From Halovivax cerinus (lineage in GTDB: Archaea > Halobacteriota > Halobacteria > Halobacteriales > Natrialbaceae), in NCBI RefSeq assembly GCF_024498195.1, contig NZ_CP101824.1, positions 3,596,001 to 3,660,000 on the forward strand: 64,000 nt of DNA. The letters run 5' to 3'. Below are positions 16,167 to 23,291 of the stretch, piece by piece. Both the position numbers and the translations under genes were made by a program. Under the pieces are notes generated by a model. That model searched no databases and was not told where the DNA came from. It saw nothing but the letters and a program-made list of their open reading frames with translations. Within the stretch, counting starts at the first letter, position 1. Every line of letters starts with the position of its first letter.

Positions 16167-16738
16167 GACGCCTCACCCGACCCGTCGAGACTGGCGTCGT
16201 CCCGCCGCGACACGTAGACGACGAAGAAGACACCGAAGAGGCCGCCGAAGGCGGTCGCGAAGACGAGATCCCACATCACTTCCTCGACCGACGTGAGAAA
16301 CGCGGTCCCGACCGCCGCGTCGGAGACCCACTGGGCGATCACCCACAGTCCCGCGACGGCCATCGTCGTCACGACGACGAATCCGGCGGCGAACCGCGGC
16401 GTCATCTCGACCGGCGTGTACGCGTCGAGTTCGACCGTGACGAGGAGGGCGATGGCCGCCACTGTGAGAAACCCCGCGATCGGGAACGCGCCGAACAGCC
16501 GCACCCAGACGGGGACGGCCGCGACGAGCAACACCTCCCAGGGCGGGAGGACGAAGGGCGTCCGCCTCCGGAACGCGGGGAGCACCGCGAGTGCGACGAT
16601 CGTCGCGGTCAGCGACGTCCAGAGGACGGCCCCGCGAACGAGGGTGGCGACGGCCGCGAGTCCCAGTCCGATGACGATCACCCACCCGATCGCCGCGTTC
16701 GATCGCTCACGCCGGAGGAGAGCGTTTCTGTCAGTCAT
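16163..16738 (-). CDS. Multi-pass membrane protein, first gene of three-gene operon
   Basis: A 191-residue hydrophobic protein with about six helices. After a basic start (MTDRNALLRRERSNA) the helices run from residue 17 to about 178. A short polar motif VEEVMWDLVFATAFGGLFGV near the end resembles the WEIAEF...D.V...LG region of the next gene, so the two may be distant paralogues that pair in the membrane. The overlap of four bases with the downstream gene shows translational coupling. Function unknown. The start is the first ATG and no strong TATA box is seen upstream. Confidence 0.75.
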   Translation of the reverse strand: MTDRNALLRRERSNAAIGWVIVIGLGLAAVATLVRGAVLWTSLTATIVALAVLPAFRRRTPFVLPPWEVLLVAAVPVWVRLFGAFPIAGFLTVAAIALLVTVELDAYTPVEMTPRFAAGFVVVTTMAVAGLWVIAQWVSDAAVGTAFLTSVEEVMWDLVFATAFGGLFGVFFVVYVSRRDDASLDGSGEAS

Positions 16739-17009
16739 CGAGTGGGGATCGTCGGGGACGGGAAACGCGGCGTCGGCCGACGCGACCCTGGCCGAGGTGG
16801 TGCTAGACGGCGAGCGGTCCGAAGCCTGCGATCACCCATGGCCGTCGGACGACGGCCGCGGTGAAAATCGTCCGGCTTACATCCGCCACCAGCGACGAAA
16901 GGTGCGGCCGTGACGACGAAGTGATCCCGGTCCCGTTCGGCGGTCGCACTCCGCAGCCAGCAGTCGAGATCTGTTCCGGGCGACGAACTCGGCACGCGTC
17001 GACGACCGA
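16739..17009. other. Intergenic, possible short coding remnants
   Basis: Together with the frameshifted gene at 17010-17293 this makes a 590-base gap without an intact gene. On the plus strand, about 16785-16913, one frame reads protein-like (VVLDGERSEACDHPWPSDD ending at a TGA) but lacks a convincing start and resembles nothing I recognise. Nothing else is visible. Confidence 0.3.
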
Positions 17010-17293
17010 TCACTCGAGTGTGTCGCACGATTCGAGCCGTGGACTCCGCGCATCGACGCGGACGCGTTCGCATTGCCAGTCGCGTTCGTCCGTGCCGCGC
17101 CAGACGCCGTAGAGGGTCCAGGCCGGCGATTCGATTGCACAGAAGCGGACGGCCAGCGTGTAGAAGGGTGTTCGACCTCGCGCCAGGGAGCCGAGGCCTC
17201 GGCGGGAGGCGTTCGGGGAACGCGACCGGCGCCCAGAGCGTTCCCCGACCGAAACGTGATGCCGAGTTTAGATTTAGTTACTAAAGTATACAC
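17010..17293 (-). pseudogene. Small gene broken by a one-base frameshift
   Basis: Two minus-strand frames join into one convincing protein. From about 17293 the first frame reads GITFRSGNALGAG ... AEASAPWREVEHP, then loses protein character. A different frame takes over with FYTLAVRFCAIESPAWTLYG, then GVWRGTDERDWQCERVRVD and ends LESCDTLE at the stop 17010-17012. The switch is at the CCC run near 17170; one extra C would give a continuous reading WREVEHPFYTLAV. The second frame has no start codon of its own, and its codon use (mostly G or C in third positions) is typical for this genome. It is either a genuine pseudogene or a base-call error in a short C run. No family recognised. Confidence 0.55.
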
Positions 17294-17329
17294 ACCACAT
17301 TTATTATCTAATGGTGCTCAGATGCACCT

Positions 17330-17818
17330 ATGGTCGAAGGTGTTAAAATTGAAGAGGGGGATCGGGATCGGCTCGCGCTGCTCGCCGTCACGACGACCGG
17401 CTTCGTCGTCGGCGTCGGCGGCCTCCTGGCCGGTCCCGGCGGCCTTCCGCTGTCGGCCGTCTGGGGTGGGCTCGTCGTCCTCTCGGTCGTCGGTGGAATC
17501 GGCCTGGGCTGGCAGGTGGTCACCGAGCGTCGCTCGCCGAACGAGGCCGAGCCCGCACCGCCACCGGTTCCGGATCCACTCCGTCGCGAAGTCGTCGAGG
17601 ACCGCGCCGAAGGACACTGCGAATTCTGTCGCACGGACTCCGATGCGCTCGACGTCGAGCACGTCACGCCCCGATCCGACGGGGGTGCGAACGTCCGGAC
17701 GAACCTGATCGCGCTCTGCCCGGTGTGCCAGGAGAAGGTGACGAACGACGTCTACGATCGGTCGGAACTCGCGGACAAGGTGCGTCGCCGCGAGCACCCC
17801 GAAAAGACGATGTTGTAG
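17330..17818 (+). CDS. Membrane-anchored HNH endonuclease-like protein
   Basis: A 162-residue protein. Two hydrophobic helices at about residues 17-37 and 43-63 anchor it, with a short proline-rich linker to about 85. The C-terminal half is an HNH nuclease fold: two zinc-binding pairs, CEFC near 98 and CPVC near 130, flank DVEHVTPRSDGG, where His of VEHV is the catalytic residue, then NVRTNLIALCPVC. HNH domains cleave or nick DNA, but membrane-tethered versions in archaea are uncharacterised. The start ATG 17330 follows an AT-rich promoter-like stretch (TTTATTATCTAATG). It stands alone next to a frameshifted gene. Confidence 0.8.
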   Translation: MVEGVKIEEGDRDRLALLAVTTTGFVVGVGGLLAGPGGLPLSAVWGGLVVLSVVGGIGLGWQVVTERRSPNEAEPAPPPVPDPLRREVVEDRAEGHCEFCRTDSDALDVEHVTPRSDGGANVRTNLIALCPVCQEKVTNDVYDRSELADKVRRREHPEKTML

Positions 17819-17898
17819 CGACGGTCCGTCGTCGACGACGCGAACCCGCGGCGCTGTTCTCCCACCAGCTCGACCGGCGAACCGAACGAGCGGGTCCC

Positions 17899-18696
17899 CT
17901 ACCGCACGACCGGGCCGCGAAGTCTGATCGGTTCGTCGTGTGGCCGCCCGGCGACCGCGACGACGCGCATCGTCCCATCGCTCCGGAGTTCGACGGCACT
18001 CCCGTCCGTGATCGGCCGCACGTCGCCCGCACCGAACGCGGCTGCGTCGTCGGGGCCAGACCTGTCGGCGCCATCGCGTCCACTGCCGGTGTCGACGATC
18101 CGCCCGCTCCCGTCGATTCCGTAGACGAAGCCGGCCCACCCGTCGTCTGGAGACCACGTCCAGGCGTCGGTGACGCGGACGTCTACGTACTGCATCGGCG
18201 TCCGTGGTTCGAGCGGCGACCCCTCGCCGACGACGGTCGTCACCGTCGCGCCGTCGAGTGTTTCCGTCGGAAGGTCGTCCGCAGTCGCGTCCGCGTAGTC
18301 CGGATCGGCCGTCTTCGCCTCACGGGGAAGGTTGATCCAGAGCTGCAATCCGTTACAGGCGGCGTCGTCGGCGGGAAACTCGGAGTGCTCGATACCGGCA
18401 CCCGCTGTGATGTGCATCGCCTCGTTCGCGGACGCGGTGTGCTCGACACCGAGCGAGTCGGCGTGATCCATCCCGCCACCGAGCATGTACGTGACGATCT
18501 CGAACCCCTCGTGGCGGTGCATCGGAAACCCCCGTCCCGGTTCGATGGAAAAGCGCTCGAAGAGGACGAACGGGTCGAGACTGCTCGGGTAGGCGTCCGT
18601 CGGAAAGGCTCGGTTCGCGGTGACGCCGGGTCCGTGTCGGACCGTCTGACCGGACACTACGGTTCCTCGGTCGTCCGTCGCTCCGGGTGATTGCAT
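17899..18696 (-). CDS. Pirin-family protein (cupin)
   Basis: A 265-residue protein with the pirin signature: FERFSIEPGRGFPMHRHEGF, carrying two metal-binding histidines, then EIVTYMLGGGMDHADSLG and HITAGAGIEHSE, in the first cupin domain; the second domain is less conserved. Pirins are bicupin proteins with iron or other metals; some act as quercetinases, others as regulators. Starting at ATG 18696 (MQSPGATDD) removes an arginine/proline-rich upstream extension that does not look coding. It is a single gene, convergent with the HNH gene. Confidence 0.9.
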   Translation of the reverse strand: MQSPGATDDRGTVVSGQTVRHGPGVTANRAFPTDAYPSSLDPFVLFERFSIEPGRGFPMHRHEGFEIVTYMLGGGMDHADSLGVEHTASANEAMHITAGAGIEHSEFPADDAACNGLQLWINLPREAKTADPDYADATADDLPTETLDGATVTTVVGEGSPLEPRTPMQYVDVRVTDAWTWSPDDGWAGFVYGIDGSGRIVDTGSGRDGADRSGPDDAAAFGAGDVRPITDGSAVELRSDGTMRVVAVAGRPHDEPIRLRGPVVR

Positions 18697-18902
18697 GGAT
18701 GAATGGAGGGCCCTGAGCGGGAAAAGGGCACGCCTCGGCGAACGCGGCCGAAGCAGCGGTAGGTTCGGATGCGGCTCTCCGGAGACGCTGGGTACGGATG
18801 GGGCTCTCCGGAGACTGTAGGGCGGATGCGGAAGCCCTCCTGGGCGGCGCGACGTCCCCGTCCGGAGTGACGTCACGCACCGGGATGCGTCCCGTATGGA
18901 CG

Positions 18903-19061
18903 CTACCCCCGCAACGCCTGAACCGCCGCGAGTGACAGCCAGCAGCCGCAGGGACTGGCAGTGTGGGTGTGCGGGCCGGACGACGTGACGCTGACGACGG
19001 GTGTCTCACAGCGTGGGCACGGCGGGAACGGACAGTCGTCCGGATCGGGAGCGTCGGTCAT
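18903..19061 (-). CDS. Tiny zinc-binding protein, tandem copy 2
   Basis: A 52-residue protein: MTDAPDPDDCPFPPCPRCET, then GPHTHTASPCGCWLSLAAV. Five or six cysteines plus a HTH histidine pair (CPRC ... HTH ... PCGC) could bind one zinc ion, placing it near the haloarchaeal CPxC-type microproteins. Its ATG overlaps the stop of the upstream gene by four bases (ATGA). The upstream protein ends in a closely similar domain (CPHC ... HLH ... PCGC), so the two are tandem duplicates. Function unknown; the size and fold suggest a protein-protein or nucleic-acid binding role. Confidence 0.65.
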   Translation of the reverse strand: MTDAPDPDDCPFPPCPRCETPVVSVTSSGPHTHTASPCGCWLSLAAVQALRG

Positions 19062-19537
19062 CGGTTCGCCCCGCCGAGCATGGTGGCGACGACGTCGGCC
19101 GCCAGCGGACAGCCGCACGGATCGGCCGTGTGCAGGTGCGGTCCGAGCGTCCGGATCGTGATCACGGGCTCGTCGCAGTGCGGGCACGGCGGGTACCGCT
19201 CGCGCGGCACGACACCGATGCGGTTCGGGTCGATCGGTCGCTCGACGTCGACGCGGAGCGACTCTCCGGACGAACCGGGTGTGGCCGCGTGGATCGGCGG
19301 GACCGGGAGTGGATCGAAGCGCGAAGCGGGCTGGCGCGGGGTGCTCCGGCGCGGGGTGCTCCGGCGCGGGGCGCTCCATCGCTGGGTGGTCCGGCGCTGG
19401 GTGTTCCGGCGCGGGATGTTCCGGCGCTGGGTGGTCCGGCGCTGAACGCTCGGTGGGAGGGACGCGATGCTCTTCGCATCCTGGCGGTAGGCGGGCTGTG
19501 CACGGGATTTATGGTCGTCTGGTGTGTAGCGTGTCAT
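19058..19537 (-). CDS. Zinc-binding protein with arginine-rich pentapeptide repeat, tandem copy 1
   Basis: The C-terminal 50 residues (RERYPPCPHCDEPVITIRT, then GPHLHTADPCGCPLAADVV) are paralogous to the 52-residue protein encoded downstream and coupled to it by ATGA overlap. Reading from ATG 19537 (MTRYTPDDHK) gives 159 residues in which about residues 34-70 are a five-residue repeat of the type QRRTT/PRRST, encoded by a 15-base tandem repeat. So basic a region is very odd in an acidic haloarchaeal proteome. A GTG at 19210 would give only 50 residues, the same size as its paralogue, and might be the real start, with the repeat then lying in the upstream region. The zinc domain is well supported, the long form is not. 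Confidence 0.5.
   Translation of the reverse strand: MTRYTPDDHKSRAQPAYRQDAKSIASLPPSVQRRTTQRRNIPRRNTQRRTTQRWSAPRRSTPRRSTPRQPASRFDPLPVPPIHAATPGSSGESLRVDVERPIDPNRIGVVPRERYPPCPHCDEPVITIRTLGPHLHTADPCGCPLAADVVATMLGGANR
19333..19445 (-). repeat. 15-base tandem repeat, about 7.5 copies
   Basis: Seven copies of a 15-base unit (GGCGCGGGGTGCTCC and variants such as GGCGCTGGGTGTTCC) plus half a copy ending at 19445. The unit is in frame with the zinc-protein gene and would encode RR-S/T/N-T/I/A-P/Q repeats. Variation between copies is mainly in third positions and in the fourth and fifth codons. Confidence 0.85.
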
Positions 19538-20037
19538 GGCTTGCGTAAAACCCTCGGTCGGGTTTCGGAAGCCACGTCTCGGGTGCTCTAACACCCGGGG
19601 CATTTCTGCCGACTCCGGAACCCCGGAGCCAGTGGCTTCCACGCGGAGCGATGGGCTACAGCGTATTATATCTACTGGAAACTATTATGATTTTAGGTAT
19701 CCTGACTCGTATGGCATCGTATTTCGGACGAACGAGAGATACCGGGCGATGCAATTCGTCGGCACCGAATCGAGGACAGGGTCGTTTTGGAAGATTGGTT
19801 CTGTGGACCTCCGTTGTCGGACAAATATCCGGTCAGAATATTCCGTGAAATATAACAGTGCGAAACGTACGCCAAACCAGATTTGCCTTCTGTACGGAGG
19901 GTCGCCCAACCCAAATAGGAATTCGCCGTGCGGTCGTCGAATAGTGGATCACCTATGGAGTAGGACTGTAATCGGGGAGTATTGATATTACCATCCCTAA
20001 CGAAGTTTTATTGCAGGTCGGTTGGGATACCAGGACG
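19538..20037. other. AT-richer 500-base gap before the beta-propeller gene
   Basis: From about 19640 to 20010 the base composition drops to near 50 percent GC, well below the surroundings, and codon-like G/C third-position bias disappears in all frames. No gene, transposase fragment or terminal inverted repeat can be recognised. GTTTTATT at 20005-20012 lies 26-33 bases before ATG 20038 and is the likely TATA box of the next, leaderless gene. The patch may be acquired or relic DNA. Confidence 0.5.
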
Positions 20038-21807
20038 ATGCGATCACCCCATTGGAGATCTCGCACCACCGATCCGAGCGGGTCCGAAGCGACGTCCACA
20101 TCGGCAGTTTCGACTGAGCGAGGGACGATCCGACGTCGTGTGTTGGTGAGCGCGGGGGCCGGCATCGCGTCGGTAGTCGGCGTCCGCTCTACGCAGGCGA
20201 CACAGACCACCGGTGGTGACGAACTGTGGCACTTCAACACATATGGCACCGTCACCGCTGCGCCGACGATACTCGGTGGCACCGCCTTCGTGGGGAGTTG
20301 GGACGCGAATCTGTACGCGATAGACGCCGAGACAGGGGAGGAACAGTGGCACTTCGAAACCGGTGACAGTGTTCGATCGTCGCCGACGGTGATGGATGGC
20401 ACCGTCTTCGTCGGAAGCGACGACGCGAATCTGTACGCCGTGGATGCGGAAACGGGCAACGAGCTGTGGCGCTTCGAGACTGGGATTCAGATCACGTCGT
20501 CGCCCACGGTAGCCGATGGAACCGTCTTCATCGGGAGTTCCGATGACAATCTGTACGCGGTAGAGGCTGAGACGGGCGTGGAACAGTGGCGCTTCGAAAC
20601 CAACGGCTACGTCTCATCGTCGCCGACGGTCGTCGGCGGCACCGTCTTCGTCGGGAGTCGGGACTCGAATCTGTACGCACTAGACGCCGAGACAGGAGAG
20701 AAACAGTGGCACTTCGAAACAGGGTACAACGACGGGTCGTACTACTACGTCGACTCGTCCCCAACGGTCGTCGACGGAACCGTCTTCGTCGGGAGTACCG
20801 ATTACAACCTGTATGCAGTGGACGCCGAGACGGGCGCAGAACAGTGGCGCTTCGAAACCGATGACGACGTCGACTCGTCGCCGACGGTCGTCGATGGCAC
20901 CGTCTTCGTTGGAAGTGACGATGAAACCCTGTACGCACTAGACGCAGTGACCGGCGACGAACAGTGGCGCTTCAACACGGATGGTCGCGTCGAATCCTCG
21001 CCGACGGTGGCAGGGCAGACTGTCTTCGTCGGGAGTTATTACAACAAATTGTACGCAATCGACGCCGAGACGGGCGAGGAACGGTGGACCTTCGAAACCG
21101 GTGACAGGATTCGATCATCGCCAACGGTGGTCGACGGGACCGTCTTCGTGGGGAGTCACGATGGTCTGTACGTAGTAGATGGAAAGATTGCTGGCTCAAG
21201 TGTGGGTTCGCGGGTCTTGTCGGGGACACTTGGACACCACTCAGGCTGGCAGGGTGTCGGAGCCCTCCGTGTCGAAACTCGTGACGCCATCGAGATCGAT
21301 CACACCGCGGCCACGCTCAACGGCGAACTCGCCGAATTAGACGGCGGGGAGAACGTATCCACCTATTTCGAGTGGGGCGAAGTAGGTGAAACGGTAGACA
21401 ACCGTACTGAAGAGCAGGGACGCGACGCGACAGGGACGTTCGACGCAACGATCACCGATCTCGACCCGGGTACCGAGTATCGATTCCGTGCTGTGGCTAC
21501 TGTTGATGGGCGGGCGGCCCGAGCAGGCTCGCATTCATTCACGACAGATGAAGGGTGTTTCATCGCCACCGCAGCGTGCGGAACCCCCGATCACGAGCAA
21601 GTAGAAGAACTTCGCTCGTTCAGAGATCGTACCCTCAAAGGCACCCGGTTTGGCGACCTGTTCATCAGGACGTATTATGCGACGAGCCCTCCCGTCGCAT
21701 CGTGGATCGCGAGAAGCGGACACAGGCGAGTACTCGTACGGACTACCGTCGTTCGGCCGGCCGCAACCGCGGTGCGGTCTATTCGGCGAATTGTATCGTG
21801 GTTCTAA
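20038..21807 (+). CDS. Secreted PQQ-like beta-propeller protein with CFI-box-CTERM sorting region
   Basis: A 589-residue exported protein. A twin-arginine-like signal (TIRRRVLVSAGAGIASVVG, about residues 28-46) precedes nine or so repeats of about 39 residues with the core ELWHFET..V.SSPTV.DGTVFVGS.D.NLYA.DAETG, a PQQ/quinoprotein-like beta-propeller (about 60-385). A fibronectin-like beta region follows (YFEWGEVGETVDN ... YRFRAVATVDG). The end, GCFIATAACGTPDHEQVEEL to a basic terminal tail, matches the CFI-box-CTERM type of C-terminal sorting signal, predicting surface processing or anchoring. Propeller ligands are unknown. Repeat units differ mostly silently. ATG 20038 is preferred to TTG 20011 because it fits the TATA box. 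Confidence 0.88.
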   Translation: MRSPHWRSRTTDPSGSEATSTSAVSTERGTIRRRVLVSAGAGIASVVGVRSTQATQTTGGDELWHFNTYGTVTAAPTILGGTAFVGSWDANLYAIDAETGEEQWHFETGDSVRSSPTVMDGTVFVGSDDANLYAVDAETGNELWRFETGIQITSSPTVADGTVFIGSSDDNLYAVEAETGVEQWRFETNGYVSSSPTVVGGTVFVGSRDSNLYALDAETGEKQWHFETGYNDGSYYYVDSSPTVVDGTVFVGSTDYNLYAVDAETGAEQWRFETDDDVDSSPTVVDGTVFVGSDDETLYALDAVTGDEQWRFNTDGRVESSPTVAGQTVFVGSYYNKLYAIDAETGEERWTFETGDRIRSSPTVVDGTVFVGSHDGLYVVDGKIAGSSVGSRVLSGTLGHHSGWQGVGALRVETRDAIEIDHTAATLNGELAELDGGENVSTYFEWGEVGETVDNRTEEQGRDATGTFDATITDLDPGTEYRFRAVATVDGRAARAGSHSFTTDEGCFIATAACGTPDHEQVEELRSFRDRTLKGTRFGDLFIRTYYATSPPVASWIARSGHRRVLVRTTVVRPAATAVRSIRRIVSWF

Positions 21808-22111
21808 GACGGGTCCCGCATTTCCCCGGATGATTCGAAGGGAAGCGAATTGGATCCTCCGGGAGCTAATCGGTACAATAGTGAAGGTGAATCCGTGTCG
21901 CACTCATCGTTGGAACGCGTCTTTGTGGTTGGATAGAAGTCCACCTCTGCACGGGCGAAGCGATGGACGGAATCGTCTGGTCGCGGTCGCGACGGAAAAC
22001 GGGAACTCGCGACTGCGGTGACACGATCGGTGGGTGTGTACAAACTGAACCGCGCTAACGGGCTCGGTCGCTGTCTCAGGGTCGGTCGCCGTCTCAGCGT
22101 CGATCGCTGTC
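21808..22111. other. Intergenic region ending in 18-base tandem repeats
   Basis: Between the beta-propeller stop and the end of the convergent ribbon-helix-helix gene. Moderately AT-rich at first (to about 21930), with no gene seen. The repeat array at 22063-22130 occupies the end. Confidence 0.5.
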
Positions 22112-22130
22112 TCAGGGTCGGTCGTCGCAG
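22063..22130. repeat. 18-base tandem repeat, about 3.5 copies
   Basis: Units of 18 bases of the form GTCGGTCGCCGTCTCAGC, with variants GTCGATCGCTGTCTCAGG, run over the 3' end of the ribbon-helix-helix gene (stop at 22112) and beyond. Unit length is a multiple of three, so open frames through it are repeat artefacts. Confidence 0.75.
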
Positions 22131-22360
22131 TCCAGTCGATCGTCGCCGTCGAACGGCTCGTGGCGCTCGATCACGGCCTCGATACCCGCCCTGATGGCCT
22201 CGCTTCGATTGGGATAGACGTCGGCCGAGACGAGCGATTCGATCGCGTCGATTTGCTCGTCGGTCGTCCGAAACGTGATCCGATCGAGGGTTCGACGAGG
22301 CGCGAGACGCGAGCGATTTTCGTCGGCAGCGTCGTCCACCTCCCGCAACGGCTCGGTCAT
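22112..22360 (-). CDS. Ribbon-helix-helix DNA-binding protein
   Basis: An 82-residue protein with a short acidic lead and a ribbon-helix-helix domain at about 25-70: RITFRTTDEQIDAIESLVSA (strand and first helix), then YPNRSEAIRAGIEAVIERHE (turn and second helix). The N.SEAIR motif is the classic mark of CopG/NikR-type repressors. It lacks a nickel-binding or toxin partner domain. It may be the antitoxin-like or repressor half of a two-gene unit with the 49-residue protein upstream, whose stop overlaps its ATG by four bases. No toxin is recognisable nearby. Confidence 0.8.
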   Translation of the reverse strand: MTEPLREVDDAADENRSRLAPRRTLDRITFRTTDEQIDAIESLVSADVYPNRSEAIRAGIEAVIERHEPFDGDDRLDCDDRP

Positions 22361-22506
22361 GCTTCGGTACCGTCGATACCACAGTCACGTACTCTCTCGA
22401 CGGTTCTCACGAGTTCCCGCTCGCCGCTGTCTGACCACCGGAGCCGACGGTCCGATGCTCCCGAACAGACGGCGTCGGATCGCGACGTCGTCCCCTCGAT
22501 ATCCAT
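22357..22506 (-). CDS. Candidate 49-residue protein coupled to the ribbon-helix-helix gene
   Basis: A small frame starting ATG 22506 (MDIEGTTSRSDAVCSGAS) and ending GIDGTEA at a stop that overlaps the following ATG (ATGA, bases 22357-22360). The C-terminal half ERELVRTVERVRDCGIDG looks helical. The overlap, the acidic/basic mix typical of real haloarchaeal proteins and the lack of any other gene in this stretch support it, but its length is below what annotation pipelines usually accept and no family is recognised. Confidence 0.4.
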   Translation of the reverse strand: MDIEGTTSRSDAVCSGASDRRLRWSDSGERELVRTVERVRDCGIDGTEA

Positions 22507-22677
22507 GTACGCGAGAGATGGCGCGCGTGAAAAAGCCCTCGCGTAGCGCGGCGAAAGTGAATATCCGGTGTCGCTCTCGTGACCGTCTCGTCCGCGAGCA
22601 CTTCGACTTCGACCGCCGGGGACTAGCACGGAACGTGGGATCCGCGCTGACCGCACGCAGCCCGTCGCCGATCGGGC

Positions 22678-22938
22678 TCAGGATTCGATCTTCTCGACGA
22701 TCTCGGTCGCCTGTTCTTCGGCCTTGTCCTCGCCCACGGACCTCTCGATGAGGACGGACTCGACTGCCCAGTCGTCGCTCCCTTCTCTCTGTCCCATCCG
22801 AACCTCGCTCCCCTCGGAGACGGAGTGGGCGGGGTTCTCGGCCCAGTCCGGCGTTCGAATCTCGTCGAACCGGTCGGGGTCGCGAAATCGGACGTGGATG
22901 TACTCGTCTTCCGTCTCGACGGTGGACGCACTCGGCAT
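22678..22938 (-). CDS. Small conserved haloarchaeal protein
   Basis: An 86-residue acidic protein. It opens MPSASTVETEDEYIHVRFRD, continues with IRTPDWAENPAHSVSEGSEV and a RMGQREGSDDWAVESVLIE strand pattern, and ends in a charged helix (DKAEEQATEIVEKIES). The mixed strand/helix pattern resembles small conserved proteins of haloarchaea with no known function. ATG 22938 is the only plausible start. It is a single gene between the ribbon-helix-helix pair and the next plus-strand promoter. Confidence 0.65.
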   Translation of the reverse strand: MPSASTVETEDEYIHVRFRDPDRFDEIRTPDWAENPAHSVSEGSEVRMGQREGSDDWAVESVLIERSVGEDKAEEQATEIVEKIES

Positions 22939-23291
22939 AGGCGGCGGTCTGCCGTCCGAGCGGATAGCCGCGAGGGTGGGATTCGCAAGCAGGTTTCACG
23001 CCGCACGCTGGTCGACCAGGGAGACCGTCGTTCCTCCAGATCCACTGACCACTCACGGGGTCCCTGCAGTCTACCGTCACGACCGGCGAATAAGCCGCGT
23101 ACGGGGTTCCGGTCTGCTGGCCTGGGTTCACGGTATCGCCACGAGAGCACCGCGAACGCTCGGGCCCCTCCACATCCCGTCGAATCCCGAAACGGACGGT
23201 ACGAACGCACGTTCGTCGACCGAACCGAGAAGACCGGCGGCCACTTTAGACAATCGATAGGTATACAAAGGTGAAGTTAATTTTTTGCGGT
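22939..23291. other. Intergenic region with promoter of the next gene
   Basis: No gene is seen in these 353 bases. GTATACAA at 23261-23268 lies 24-31 bases before ATG 23292 and is a good TATA box for a leaderless message; the following GTTAATTTTTT is also AT-rich. Confidence 0.5.

Noticed and set aside
16800-16913. Short plus-strand frame VVLDGERSEACDHPWPSDD
   Set aside because: Protein-like but too short, with no convincing start and no recognisable family; kept only as a note.
19538-20037. Insertion-sequence remnant in the AT-rich patch
   Set aside because: No transposase fragment, terminal inverted repeat or target duplication can be seen; only base composition is unusual.
22063-22130. 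CRISPR-like short repeats
   Set aside because: Units are contiguous without spacers; this is a simple tandem repeat.
22724-23274. Plus-strand open frames opposite the 86-residue gene
   Set aside because: Serine/arginine-rich translations typical of antisense frames in GC-rich DNA; no start or promoter.
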